A stretch of 64,000 nucleotides of DNA, from positions 1 to 64,000 of the forward strand of contig JABARS010000001.1 in NCBI GenBank assembly GCA_019187085.1, written 5' to 3'. Below, piece after piece: positions 46,642-55,968 of this stretch. The DNA comes from Pseudorhodoplanes sp. GTDB lineage: Bacteria; Pseudomonadota; Alphaproteobacteria; Rhizobiales; Xanthobacteraceae. The position numbers and the translations under genes were made by a program. Positions within the stretch are counted from its first letter, which is position 1, and the number at the start of each line of letters is the position of its first letter. The notes under the pieces are model-generated. The model made no database searches. It was not told where the DNA came from and saw nothing but the letters and a program-made list of their open reading frames with translations.

Positions 46642-48701
46642 GGTTTGCGCTCCACGATCAGATTACCGAGCGCGTCGCCGCGCGCCTGCAGGCCGGGATC
46701 GACGAACACCGTGGAATCCGGCTGTTCGAGGATGGCCGGGCCCTCGATCACGGCGCCGGCGGGAAGATCGAGCCGCGACCAGATCGTCGTCTCGCGCCAG
46801 CCGCCGTCGATCCAGACCGGACGCTTGCCCTTGAAGGCTTGCTCGCGCGACGCATCGGCCGGTGGGCGGAAGACCGACAGATCGAACGGCGGCCGGCGCC
46901 CGGTCGCGATCGTGCGCAGCGAGACGATGCGCACCGGGATGCCGGGCAGCAGTCGGCTGAAGCTCGCCGCATAGGCCCTGTCGAACGCGGAACGGATCGC
47001 CGCTTCGGAGATGCCGGTCGTGTCGCCCGCAAGCGTGACCGGCAAAGCGACGGCAACAGTGTGGGTCTGCCCGAGATAATGCATGTCGAGCTCGTAGGCG
47101 ACCTCGATGCGCTCGACCGACAGGCCGGCCGCGGCGACAACCGCGTGCGCTTCGCATCCCGCTTCCGCCATACGCGCGTCGAGGCCCGTGACATCGAGAC
47201 CGTCGAGCAGCAGGTTGACGGTCTGCACCTGATCGTGGCGCAGGTCGGCGATGACGCAGCCGAGCGCGGACGTGATGCCGGGAAAGCGCGGCACCAGCGC
47301 GCATTGCAGTCCGATCTCGCGCACCAGCGCGCCGGCATGCAGCGCGCCGCCGCCGCCGAACGGCATGCCGACGAACTTCGCCGGGTCGTGGCCGCGCTCG
47401 ATGGAGACCAGACGGATCGCACCGGCCATGCGCGCATCGGCGACGCGCACAATCGCCTCCGCCGCGGCCATCGCGTCGAGACGAAGCGGCGCGCCGACAT
47501 GCGCCAGGATCGCACGCTTCGCCGCATCGACGTCGAGCTTCGCAAGCTTGCCGCCGATCGGCCGGTTCGCGTCGATGCGGCCGAGAACGACGTGCGCGTC
47601 GGTCAGCGTCGGCCGCTCGTTGCCCTGGCCGTAACAGGCCGGGCCCGGCACGGAGCCGGCACTTTCCGGGCCGACCTGCAGCAGGCCGCCGCGGTCGACA
47701 AAGGCGATCGACCCGCCGCCGGCGCCGATGGTCGTGATCTCGATCATCGGCGTGCGGATGACGAGACCGAAATCGACCGTGGTCTGCGCCGCGAGCGAGG
47801 CCTGCCCCTGCGCGATCAGCGACACGTCGAACGAGGTGCCGCCGAGATCGCAGGTGATCACGTTGCCGTAGCCGGCGGCGCGCGCGATCGCCGCGGCCGC
47901 CATGACGCCGGCCGCCGGACCCGACAGCGCGGTGCGCACCGGCAGGCGACGCGCGGTCTCAGTCGACATCACCCCGCCGTTCGACTGCACGATATGAAAC
48001 TGGCCGCCGAAGCCGCTTCCGCTGAGCTCGGCTTCAAGCTTTGCGAGATAGTCGCCGACCACGGGCTGGAGATAGGCATTCAGGGCGGCGGTCGAGGAGC
48101 GCTCGAACTCGCGGATTTCCGGCAGCACCTGATGCGAAGCCGACAGATGCTCGTTCGGCCAGACCTCGCGCGCGGCGGCAAGCGCGTGGCGCTCGTTGTC
48201 GGCATTGGCGTAGGCGTTGATGAAAATGATCACGAGCGCCTGCGCGCCGCGCTCGCGCAGGGTCTGCGCCGCGGCGCGCACCTCATCCGCATCGACCGCA
48301 ACCCGCAGGGTGCCGTCGGCGAGCGTCCGTTCGTTCACCTCAAGCCGCATGTCGCGGTCGGCAATGGGCGTGAAATCCCCCCACAGCCCCCAGGTGCTGC
48401 GGCGGTCGCGGCGGCGCATCTCGAGCACGTCACGAAAGCCGCGCGTGGTGATGACGCCGATCTTCGGCCCACGCCGCTCCAGCAGCGTGTTGGTGCCGAC
48501 CGTCGTGCCGTGAACGATCGAGGCGACGCGTTCGAGCGAACCGAGGGTGCGCAGGCCGTTCATGAAGCCGGCCGCCTCGTTGCCGCGCTGGGACGGCACC
48601 TTCGCCGTCCGGAAAGCGCGCGTCGCCTCGTCGAACAGCAGGAGGTCGGTGAACGTGCCGCCGACGTCGACGCCGACGATGCCGCGATCGACAGAGCTCA
48701 T
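46638..48701 (-). CDS. hyuA: Hydantoinase/oxoprolinase family subunit A
   Basis: This 687-residue protein is the ATP-binding subunit of an N-methylhydantoinase/5-oxoprolinase-type enzyme. The actin-like N-terminus has GIVGVDVGGTFTDLLLFD (about 8-25) and VHGTTVGTNTLLER. Further conserved parts are RTALSGPAAGVMAAA, TCDLGGTSFDVSLI and MPFGGGGALHAGAL. The family uses ATP to open cyclic amides (hydantoins, 5-oxoproline, caprolactam) or to carboxylate acetone-like ketones. It overlaps the HyuB gene by four bases; the two subunits should form one complex. The substrate is unknown. Confidence 0.92.
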   Translation of the reverse strand: MSSVDRGIVGVDVGGTFTDLLLFDEATRAFRTAKVPSQRGNEAAGFMNGLRTLGSLERVASIVHGTTVGTNTLLERRGPKIGVITTRGFRDVLEMRRRDRRSTWGLWGDFTPIADRDMRLEVNERTLADGTLRVAVDADEVRAAAQTLRERGAQALVIIFINAYANADNERHALAAAREVWPNEHLSASHQVLPEIREFERSSTAALNAYLQPVVGDYLAKLEAELSGSGFGGQFHIVQSNGGVMSTETARRLPVRTALSGPAAGVMAAAAIARAAGYGNVITCDLGGTSFDVSLIAQGQASLAAQTTVDFGLVIRTPMIEITTIGAGGGSIAFVDRGGLLQVGPESAGSVPGPACYGQGNERPTLTDAHVVLGRIDANRPIGGKLAKLDVDAAKRAILAHVGAPLRLDAMAAAEAIVRVADARMAGAIRLVSIERGHDPAKFVGMPFGGGGALHAGALVREIGLQCALVPRFPGITSALGCVIADLRHDQVQTVNLLLDGLDVTGLDARMAEAGCEAHAVVAAAGLSVERIEVAYELDMHYLGQTHTVAVALPVTLAGDTTGISEAAIRSAFDRAYAASFSRLLPGIPVRIVSLRTIATGRRPPFDLSVFRPPADASREQAFKGKRPVWIDGGWRETTIWSRLDLPAGAVIEGPAILEQPDSTVFVDPGLQARGDALGNLIVERKP

Positions 48702-50434
48702 TGTCCGCGCCCCCGGCGCCGTGCGGTTGTCGCGGCCTCGTCGAGCGAGCCGTCGGCCCGCAGCATCACGCCATAGTCGGCGGCCGCCGCCGCGGGCGAG
48801 ACGTAGCCGAGCGAAACGTCGCGTCGCACGAGCGCAGGATCGCGCGCGAAAGGATCGCCGTAACCGCCGCCGCCCGGCGTCTCCAGCCGCACTTTCCGCC
48901 CCTTGCGGATCTTCACGTCGGTGATCTTGGAGACGAGCGGCGGACTGCGCTCGCCCTCGTCGGTCTCGTAGAAGAATCGGTTGCATGTCGCCGCCGCGCC
49001 GCCGGCAACGCCGAAGGGCGGATGCTTGCCGCGCTCGCCGAGCAGGAAGACGTCGGTGTCGCCGTCGGCGAGCGCTTCGATCTCGTAGACGGCGCCCAGC
49101 CCGCCGCGATGACGGCCCGGCCCGCCGGAATCGGCGCGCAACGCCCATTGCGTGAACATGACCGGATAAAGCGATTCCAGGATTTCCGCCGGCGGGATGG
49201 TCGCCGTCGAGATCGGGTTGTTGCCGTGATTGAGCCCGTCGCCCAGCGGATTGCCGCCGAGCCCGCCGCCGAAGAAGCAGAACATCACCCAGCGCCGGCC
49301 ATGCGTGCGCCAGCCGGACAGCGAGAGCGCGTTGATGGTGCCGAACGGGCTGCCATTGGCGCGCCCGGGCGCAGCCTGCGCAAAGGCGCCGAATATGGTG
49401 TCGATGACGCGCAGGATCGTTTCGGTATAGCCGCCGACGGGCCGCGGCGCCGACACGCCGAGCAGCGTCGTGTCGGGCACGACGAACGCGATCGGCGCCA
49501 GACAGCCGGCATTGGCCGGCACGTCGGTGAACAGGTGCTTGAGCGCGACATAGCAGCAGGCGATCGCGGTCGAGCGCGCGATGTTCAGCGGTCCGTCGCA
49601 CGGTGGCGAGGAGCGGGAGAAATCGAGCGTCATCCGGTCGCCCGCGATCGTCAAATCGAGCGCGATCCGCAACGGCGTGTCGATCACCCCGTCATTGTCG
49701 AGGAAATCGTCGTACGAATAGACGCCGTCGGGCAGCGCCGCGATATTGGCGCGCATCAACGCCTCGGCGCGCATGCTCAGAGCTTCGAGCGCGGTGCTCA
49801 CCGTGTCGGCGCCGTAATCGCCGAGCAGCACATGCATGCGCTTCTCGCCGAGATCGAGCGCGTTGAGCTGGCCGTTGAGGTCGCCCCAGTTCGATTGTGG
49901 CACACGCGAGTTCGCCGCCAGGATGTCGAGAATGTCGTGCTGGAGGACGCCGTCGCGCACCAGCTTGACCGGAGGAATGCGGAAGCCCTCCTGGAAGCTT
50001 TCCGTCGCCTTCGCGTTGAAATTGCCAGGCACGTTGCCGCCGACATCGAGCCAGTGACCGACCGAGGCGATCCAGGCGAACACCCGATCCTGCCAGATCA
50101 GCGGCCGCACCAGGCGGAAGTCGTTGAGGTGGGTGCCGCCATCATAGGGGTCGTTGAAGATATAGGTGTCGCCGGCCTGCGGCGGACCATCGATCTCGAC
50201 CTTGTCGATCACCGCCTTGACCGCAAACGCCATCGCGCCGACGAAGATCGGCAGGCCGGAGGTGCCCTGCACCAGCGTCGCGCCGGTCTTCGCATGATAG
50301 AGGCCGTGGCAGGCATCGTGCGCCTCGGCGATGATCGGGTTGAACGCGGAGCGGAACAGCGTCGCGTCCATCTCGTCGGCGATCTGGACGAGACGGCCGT
50401 TGAGCACCGCGAGCGTGATCGGATCGAGCCTCAT
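48698..50434 (-). CDS. hyuB: Hydantoinase/oxoprolinase family subunit B
   Basis: This is a 578-residue partner of HyuA. It begins MRLDPITLAVLNGRLVQIAD and contains the conserved NDPYDGGTHLNDFRLVRP, the Gly-rich GGYTETILRVID, FFGGGLGGNPLGDG and a C-terminal RLETPGGGGYGDP, all typical of the HyuB side of hydantoinases, 5-oxoprolinases and caprolactamases. The two-gene HyuA/HyuB arrangement rather than one fused chain is the bacterial hydantoinase form. It overlaps the lyase gene upstream and hyuA downstream, so it is produced together with the rest of the catabolic operon. Confidence 0.92.
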   Translation of the reverse strand: MRLDPITLAVLNGRLVQIADEMDATLFRSAFNPIIAEAHDACHGLYHAKTGATLVQGTSGLPIFVGAMAFAVKAVIDKVEIDGPPQAGDTYIFNDPYDGGTHLNDFRLVRPLIWQDRVFAWIASVGHWLDVGGNVPGNFNAKATESFQEGFRIPPVKLVRDGVLQHDILDILAANSRVPQSNWGDLNGQLNALDLGEKRMHVLLGDYGADTVSTALEALSMRAEALMRANIAALPDGVYSYDDFLDNDGVIDTPLRIALDLTIAGDRMTLDFSRSSPPCDGPLNIARSTAIACCYVALKHLFTDVPANAGCLAPIAFVVPDTTLLGVSAPRPVGGYTETILRVIDTIFGAFAQAAPGRANGSPFGTINALSLSGWRTHGRRWVMFCFFGGGLGGNPLGDGLNHGNNPISTATIPPAEILESLYPVMFTQWALRADSGGPGRHRGGLGAVYEIEALADGDTDVFLLGERGKHPPFGVAGGAAATCNRFFYETDEGERSPPLVSKITDVKIRKGRKVRLETPGGGGYGDPFARDPALVRRDVSLGYVSPAAAAADYGVMLRADGSLDEAATTARRRGRGQ

Positions 50435-51339
50435 CGCTTGCCGCCCGACTGGCGGCCGGATGGCGGCTCCGGCGCCTCGTAGGTCTTGCCGCGCGCCAGC
50501 ATGTCGGCGGTGCCGAGCAGCCGGTTGAGCGAATCGAAATCGTGCATGCGGGCGCGGAACGGTTCGGTCGATCCGTGCGCGGCGAGCGAGGCGTAAAAGT
50601 CGGCCGCCGTGCGCGCCAGCGCGCGCACGATGCCGCCGGGAAATATCACGAGCGAGAAGCCGAGCGCGTCCAGCTCGGACGCCGGCAGGGCCGGCGTCTT
50701 GCCGCCCTCGACCATGTTGGCCATGAGCGGCACCGCGCCGACGAAATGCTGCGCGACGCGCGCCAGCTCCTCGCGCGCCTTGGGCGCCTCGACAAAGAGA
50801 ATGTCGGCGCCGGCCTCGCGATAGCGCGCCGCGCGGTCGAGCGCGCGCTCGAAGCCCTCGACCGCGACCGCATCGGTGCGCGCGATGATCAGGGTGTCGG
50901 CGGAATGGCGGGCATCGACGGCGGCCCTGATCTTGCCGACCATCTCCGTCGCCGGCACCAGCGATTTGTCGTCGAGATGGCCGCAGCGTTTTGGAAAGCT
51001 CTGGTCCTCGATTTGGATCGCGCTGGCGCCCGCGCGCTCCAGATTGCGCACCGTGCGCTCGACATTGAGCGCGTTGCCGTAACCGGTGTCGGCATCGACG
51101 ATGAGATGGGCGTCGGCGCGATCGCGGATCAGCGCGACCGTATCGACGACCTCGCTGACGCTGACGAGGCCGATATCCGGCCGGCCGAGCCGCGTATAGG
51201 CGATCGCGGCGCCCGACACGTAGCAGGTATCGAAACCCGCGGCGCCCGCGATGAGCGCGGTCAGCGCATCGTAGATTCCCGGCGCCACCACGATCGGCTT
51301 CGTTCGCAGACGCGTCCTGAGTGTGTTCTTTTCGGCCAT
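50431..51339 (-). CDS. Isocitrate lyase/PEP mutase family lyase
   Basis: This 302-residue TIM-barrel enzyme has the catalytic loop KRCGH (Cys119) and the metal-binding VDADTGYGN with Asp82 and Asp84. The Cys marks it as a carbon-carbon lyase like methylisocitrate lyase or 2,3-dimethylmalate lyase, not a mutase. Such enzymes split substituted malates or citrates to pyruvate, glyoxylate or succinate-like products. A LeuC/LeuD-type hydratase pair is divergently encoded, which would make a malate derivative for it. It overlaps hyuB by four bases and starts 2 bp after the LivF-like stop. Confidence 0.9.
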   Translation of the reverse strand: MAEKNTLRTRLRTKPIVVAPGIYDALTALIAGAAGFDTCYVSGAAIAYTRLGRPDIGLVSVSEVVDTVALIRDRADAHLIVDADTGYGNALNVERTVRNLERAGASAIQIEDQSFPKRCGHLDDKSLVPATEMVGKIRAAVDARHSADTLIIARTDAVAVEGFERALDRAARYREAGADILFVEAPKAREELARVAQHFVGAVPLMANMVEGGKTPALPASELDALGFSLVIFPGGIVRALARTAADFYASLAAHGSTEPFRARMHDFDSLNRLLGTADMLARGKTYEAPEPPSGRQSGGKR

Positions 51340-51341
51340 CG

Positions 51342-52058
51342 TCACATTCCCAGATACGCGCGCTTGAGATCCGGATTGCTGCGGATCTCCTCGGCGCTGC
51401 CGGACATCACAATCCGCCCGTTTTCCATGATGTAGGCGCGATGCGCCAGGTGGAGGCTCTGCATGACATTTTGCTCGACCAGCAGGATCGCAAGCCCGGC
51501 GCGGTTGAGCCGCGCGATGAGGGCGAACAATTCCTCCACCAGCAAGGGCGAAAGACCGAGCGAGGGCTCGTCGAGGATGATGAGCTGCGGCTCCGCCATC
51601 AGGCCGCGGCCGATGGCGAGCATCTGCTGCTCGCCGCCGGAGAGCGTGCCGGCGCGCTGCGTGCGCCGCTCGCACAACCGCGGGAAAATGCCGTAGACGC
51701 GCTCGCGGTTCTCCTCCCGGTGCGCCCTGCCGCGCCGGTAGCTGCCGAGATCGAGATTGTCGTGCACCGACAGGTTCGGGAAGATGCGGCGGCCTTCCGG
51801 CACATGGACGAGGCCGCGGCCGACGATCGAGGACGCGCTGCTCTGCGAGATCGTCTCGCCGGAAAAGACAACCGCGCCCGCGCGCACGCGCACGACGCCG
51901 GAGATCGCAAGATTGAGCGTCGACTTGCCGGCACCGTTGGAGCCGAGAACGGCGACGATCTCGCCGCGCTTCACCAAAAGATCGATCCCGCACAGGATTT
52001 CGGTCGCCCCGTAGCCGGCGCGTAGCGCGCGAACCTCCAGGATCGGGTCAGTGTGCAT
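51342..52058 (-). CDS. LIV-type ABC transporter ATPase (LivF-like), second system
   Basis: This 238-residue ATPase has Walker A GSNGAGKST, the signature [15 protein letters not shown] and Walker B LIILDEPSLGLSP. The start MHTDPILEVRALRAGYG lies inside the end of the LivG-like gene (11-bp overlap). The loop GRGLVHVPEGRRIFPNL is typical of LivF. It belongs to the transporter embedded in the HyuAB catabolic operon, so it probably powers uptake of that pathway's substrate. Confidence 0.93.
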   Translation of the reverse strand: MHTDPILEVRALRAGYGATEILCGIDLLVKRGEIVAVLGSNGAGKSTLNLAISGVVRVRAGAVVFSGETISQSSASSIVGRGLVHVPEGRRIFPNLSVHDNLDLGSYRRGRAHREENRERVYGIFPRLCERRTQRAGTLSGGEQQMLAIGRGLMAEPQLIILDEPSLGLSPLLVEELFALIARLNRAGLAILLVEQNVMQSLHLAHRAYIMENGRIVMSGSAEEIRSNPDLKRAYLGM

Positions 52059-52806
52059 GGGCGGCCCCGCCGGCATAGCGTTGCGCGGCCCCGTGCCCGA
52101 GATAGGCCTCGATCACTTTCGGATCGGAGGCAATCGCCGCCGGCTTCCCCTCGGCGATGATGCGGCCCTCGGAGAGGACAAAGACATGATCGGAGAGGCT
52201 CATCACCGCCTGCATGACATGCTCGATCATCAGGATGGTGACGCCGCGGTCGCGGATCGCCCGGATCACCGGTACGATGTCGCGGATCTCCGAGGGCGTG
52301 AGGCCGGCCAGCACCTCGTCGAGCAGAAGGAGCGAGGGACGCGTCGCGAGCGCGCGCGCAAGCTCGAGCCGCTTGCGGCCGGCGACCGTCAGCCCGCCTG
52401 CCGGCCGGTCGAGCACCGAGCCAAGACCGACCTCCTCGCCGGTGCGCTCGGCGGCCGCGAGCGCCGCGCGCCGGCCGGCAATATGCAGATGCGCGCCGAC
52501 CGCAATGTTCTCGCGCACGGTCAGGCCGGCGAACGGCTGCACGACCTGGAAGGTGCGCGCGATGCCCTCGCGCGCGAGCCGATGCGGCGGCAGCGCGGTG
52601 ATGTCGCGACCGCGATAGACGACGCGGCCATCGCTCGGCGAAAGGAAGCCGGAAATGATCGCGAACAGCGTGGTCTTGCCCGCCCCGTTCGGCCCGATGA
52701 GCCCGGTGATGCGGCCGCTCTCCACCGACAGCGACGCCTCGCTCACCGCGAGAAGCCCCCCGAAGCGCTTCGAGACATTGTGCACGCCGAGGAGCGGCTC
52801 AGTCAC
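52048..52806 (-). CDS. LIV-type ABC transporter ATPase (LivG-like), second system
   Basis: This 252-residue ATPase has Walker A GPNGAGKTT and Walker B LLLLDEVLAGL. Its signature is altered (GGLTVAGRKRLELARAL), a common feature of LivG-type subunits. The C-terminal part ends with YLGHGAAQRYAGGAAHAH, slightly longer and His-containing. The ATG lies 8 bp inside the end of the LivM-like gene. It pairs with the LivF-like ATPase immediately downstream. Confidence 0.93.
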   Translation of the reverse strand: MTEPLLGVHNVSKRFGGLLAVSEASLSVESGRITGLIGPNGAGKTTLFAIISGFLSPSDGRVVYRGRDITALPPHRLAREGIARTFQVVQPFAGLTVRENIAVGAHLHIAGRRAALAAAERTGEEVGLGSVLDRPAGGLTVAGRKRLELARALATRPSLLLLDEVLAGLTPSEIRDIVPVIRAIRDRGVTILMIEHVMQAVMSLSDHVFVLSEGRIIAEGKPAAIASDPKVIEAYLGHGAAQRYAGGAAHAH

Positions 52807-53791
52807 GGCTCTTCCCCTCTTCAGCCCGCGCGGGAGCCCGCGACCGGCGCGGCCACAGCCGCTCGAGCAGGCCGGCTACGCCGCGCGGCGCGAAGCCCAC
52901 GACCAGCACCAGCACCGCGCCATAGATAATGAGATCGAGGCCGGGCGCGGTCCCGGTGACGTGCTTTGCGGCCTCGCCCAGCGTCTTGACCACGAGCGCG
53001 CCGAGCAGCGGGCCATAGATCGTACCGACCCCGCCGATGATCGGCGCGAGCAGAGCCTCCACCGAAATCCACGGCCCGTAGGCGATGCCGGCATCGAGGA
53101 ACAGATAATATTGCGCATAGAAGCAGCCGCCCGCCGCCGTGATCGCCGCCGAGATCGTCATCGCGCCGAGCTTCGTCGCCATGACATCGACGCCGAGCGC
53201 GCGGGCGGCGTCCTCGTTCTCGCGCACCGCGACGAGCCGCGCGCCGAAGCGCGAATTCTCGATCATGCGCACGATCACGAGCGACAGCGCGACCAGCGCC
53301 AGAATTATCCAGTAGAAAATGGCGCGGCTCTGGAACTGGAACGCCTCGAAGCGCACGTCGAGCCTGATCAGGGTGCCGACGCCGGCGCCCGTGATCGGGG
53401 CGACGCTTGCGACGATGCGCAGCACTTCCGCGAAAGCGAGCGTCACCAGCGCAAAGTAAGACCCCTTCAGCCCGGAGCGGAAGCTGAGAAACCCGATCAC
53501 CGCTCCGACCAGCGCGCCCGCGGCGATGCCGATGGCAAATCCCGGCCAGGCATTGATCCCGTACTGGACCTGCAGCACGGCCGTGGTGTAGGCGCCGGTC
53601 CCGAAGAAGGCGGCATGGCCGAACGAATACTGCCCGCCATAGCCGCCGAGCACGTTCCAGCCCTGCCCCACCAGCGCGATGAGAAGGGCGATGACGAGGA
53701 AATTCAGGATCACGTTGGACGACGTGACGAACGGCACGAGCGCAAGCGCTGCGACCACTGCGACAACGGAGAGATAGCCCGGGGCCTTCAC
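52799..53791 (-). CDS. LIV-type ABC transporter permease (LivM-like), second system
   Basis: This 330-residue permease starts with GTG, overlapping the LivH-like stop (GTGA). It has about nine membrane segments and the conserved GQGWNVLGGYGGQYSFGHAAFFG and the coupling loop SRFGARLVAVRENEDAARALG. Near the end, GGVGTIYGPLLGALVVKTLGE is the usual last helix pair. The tail is basic and cytoplasmic. Together with the LivH-like protein it forms the membrane channel. Confidence 0.93.
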   Translation of the reverse strand: MKAPGYLSVVAVVAALALVPFVTSSNVILNFLVIALLIALVGQGWNVLGGYGGQYSFGHAAFFGTGAYTTAVLQVQYGINAWPGFAIGIAAGALVGAVIGFLSFRSGLKGSYFALVTLAFAEVLRIVASVAPITGAGVGTLIRLDVRFEAFQFQSRAIFYWIILALVALSLVIVRMIENSRFGARLVAVRENEDAARALGVDVMATKLGAMTISAAITAAGGCFYAQYYLFLDAGIAYGPWISVEALLAPIIGGVGTIYGPLLGALVVKTLGEAAKHVTGTAPGLDLIIYGAVLVLVVGFAPRGVAGLLERLWPRRSRAPARAEEGKSRD

Positions 53792-54657
53792 GCCCGCGCT
53801 CCGAGCAGGCCGGTGGGGCGGAACAGCAGCACCAGAATGAACATCAGGAAGATGCCGATCTGGCCGAGCGATTCGCCGAGATAGAAGCCGCACAGGCTTT
53901 CGACGACGCCGGCGAACAGGCCGCCGATCAGCGCGCCGGGCACCGAGCCCATGCCGCCGAGCACCACGATGGTGAAAGCGACGAGGACGAACGCATTGCC
54001 GACATGCGGATTGACGTAATAGGAGGGCATCAGCAGACAGGCCGCCACCGCGAGACAGGCGGTGCCGAGACCGAACGTCATGGCATAGATGTGGGCGACG
54101 TCGATGCCGGAGAGCTCCGCGCCGCGCTTTTCCTTGGCGACCGCACGGATCGCCTTTCCGGTGTCGGTGAGGGCGAGGATCGCCCACAACAGGCCGGCGA
54201 CGGCGAAGGCCGCGAAAAATCCGACGACGCGCGGCACCGACAGGAAGGTGCCGCCGAACTCGATCACGCTGAAGCCGTAAGGCACGTCGATCGTGCGCGT
54301 GTCGGCGCGAAAAACATAGAGGAGCGCGTTCTCGATCACCACCGCAATGCCGAGCGTGACGAGCAGGATGTTGCTGTCCTCGCCGTGCGCCGCGGGGCCG
54401 ATGACGAAGCGCTGGAGCGCATAGCCGAGCAGGAAGAAGAGCGGCGCCAGCCCGAGCACCGCGACATAAGGATCGATGCCCAGCGTGCGGAAGCAGAAAT
54501 AGACCGCGAACAGCGCCGCCGTCAGCAGCGCGCCGTGCGCGAAATTGATGATGTGCAGGACGCCGTAGATCAGAGTCAGGCCGAGCGCCACGAGCGCATA
54601 GACCGCGCCCATCAGAACGCCATTGAGAATGGCGGGAATGATGATCGCGGTCTGCAC
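53788..54657 (-). CDS. LIV-type ABC transporter permease (LivH-like), second system
   Basis: This 289-residue permease has about eight membrane segments. Characteristic parts are GAVYALVALGLTLIYGVLHIINFAHG near the start, the coupling loop DTGKAIRAVAKEKRGAELSGID, and VVLGGMGSVPGALIGGLFAG. It starts 64 bp after the binding-protein gene and leads the four overlapping transporter genes. Presence of a matching binding protein makes this a complete importer. Confidence 0.93.
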   Translation of the reverse strand: MQTAIIIPAILNGVLMGAVYALVALGLTLIYGVLHIINFAHGALLTAALFAVYFCFRTLGIDPYVAVLGLAPLFFLLGYALQRFVIGPAAHGEDSNILLVTLGIAVVIENALLYVFRADTRTIDVPYGFSVIEFGGTFLSVPRVVGFFAAFAVAGLLWAILALTDTGKAIRAVAKEKRGAELSGIDVAHIYAMTFGLGTACLAVAACLLMPSYYVNPHVGNAFVLVAFTIVVLGGMGSVPGALIGGLFAGVVESLCGFYLGESLGQIGIFLMFILVLLFRPTGLLGARA

Positions 54658-54721
54658 GTCTGCCCGTCGCTCGATCCGGAAAGGAGCGCAGCGGCGCCGA
54701 AACGCCGCCGCGCCTGCGCCG

Positions 54722-55954
54722 TCAGGCCGGTGGCATCGGGAAGACGGGCTTCGCCGACGCGAACGTTTCGGGGAAAATCACCTGGATGTCGTTGCCGAGC
54801 ACCTGGGTGTTGGCCGGCGCCGCGCCCTGGTTCTGGCCGTTGACGAACTTGGTCGGGCCGTAGGGCATGACGTGGCCGGTGAAGGTCGAGCTTTCGAGCG
54901 CGGCATTGAGCTTGGCGCGATCGGCGGCGCCAGCGCGCGCAAGCGCATCGGCGACGAGCAGGACGCAGCTATAGTTCATGAACACCTCGTAGGTGTAGAA
55001 CTGGCCCTGCGCCTCGACCTTCTTCTTGAGTTCGAGCGCCTTGGGATTGCGCGGATCGAACCAGTGATTGCAGTCCATGATGTACTGGGCGGCCTCGGGG
55101 AATTCCTTGACGAACTTGTAGGAGGACGCGGCACCCCCGAGCACCGAATAGATCGCCTTCGGCCGCACGCGCTGCTGCTGCATGGTGCGCGCGAGCAGCA
55201 CATACTCGTTGTAATAGTTCGCCGGGACGACGATGTCGGGATTCTGCGCCTTGATCTTCAGCACCACGTTGTTGAAGTCGCGGGTCGGGGTCGGATGCGG
55301 GATGGTCTCCAGGATCTGGAAACCGCGCTCCGGCAGTTGCGCGTTCAGAAGCTTGGCGAGCCCCGAGCCGAAGGCGGAGTCCTCGTGCACGATCATCACG
55401 GTCTTGGCCGGCTTGCCGGCCTTGTCGTTGATCGCGACGAGGTTGTCGAGCGCGCTCTTGGAAATCACGCCGAAGCCCGGACCGAAGCGGAAGGTGTTCT
55501 TCAGGCCGCGCGTGACGATGGCATCGGTCACGCCGACGTCGACGATATAGGGAAGGTCGTAGCGGGCCGCGGTCTGGGTGGTGGCGAGACAGATCGAGCT
55601 GGCATAGCCGCCGACGATCGCGACGACGCCGGCGGCGTTCATCTTCTCGACCTCGGCATTGCCGCCGTCGGGCGTCGACTGCGCGTCGCCGAGAACCGGC
55701 TCGATCCTGCCGATGCCCTTGATGCCGCCGGCGGCATTGATCTCGTCGATGGCGATGGTGGCACCGAGCTTGCCCTGCTGGCCGGAATAGGACAGCGCGC
55801 CCGTCACCGGCTGCAGCACGCCGAGCTTCACGCCGGCGCCCTGCGCGCGCAGGACCGCGGGCATCGCGATGGTTCCGGTCGCAGCGGCGGCGACGCCGAC
55901 GGCCGTCGTTTGCAGGAAATTGCGCCGGCTGAATGTATTGCGCTTGTCCGTCAT
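54722..55954 (-). CDS. Tat-exported ABC solute-binding protein, second system
   Basis: This 410-residue periplasmic binding protein of the LIV type has a twin-arginine signal (FSRRNFLQTT, then a hydrophobic stretch to about residue 37), so it is exported folded. The mature part starts VKLGVLQPVTGALSYSGQQGK and has the two-lobed type-1 fold. It follows the GntR gene by 14 bp and precedes the permeases, forming a complete importer. The ligand is likely the compound handled by the downstream HyuAB and lyase enzymes. Confidence 0.93.
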   Translation of the reverse strand: MTDKRNTFSRRNFLQTTAVGVAAAATGTIAMPAVLRAQGAGVKLGVLQPVTGALSYSGQQGKLGATIAIDEINAAGGIKGIGRIEPVLGDAQSTPDGGNAEVEKMNAAGVVAIVGGYASSICLATTQTAARYDLPYIVDVGVTDAIVTRGLKNTFRFGPGFGVISKSALDNLVAINDKAGKPAKTVMIVHEDSAFGSGLAKLLNAQLPERGFQILETIPHPTPTRDFNNVVLKIKAQNPDIVVPANYYNEYVLLARTMQQQRVRPKAIYSVLGGAASSYKFVKEFPEAAQYIMDCNHWFDPRNPKALELKKKVEAQGQFYTYEVFMNYSCVLLVADALARAGAADRAKLNAALESSTFTGHVMPYGPTKFVNGQNQGAAPANTQVLGNDIQVIFPETFASAKPVFPMPPA

Positions 55955-55968
55955 GATGGCGGCTCCCT

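Noticed and set aside
46629..48776. A 715-codon open frame antisense to hyuA
   Set aside because: Same reason: hyuA is clearly coding, and the antisense frame is low-complexity Arg/Ala/Asp.
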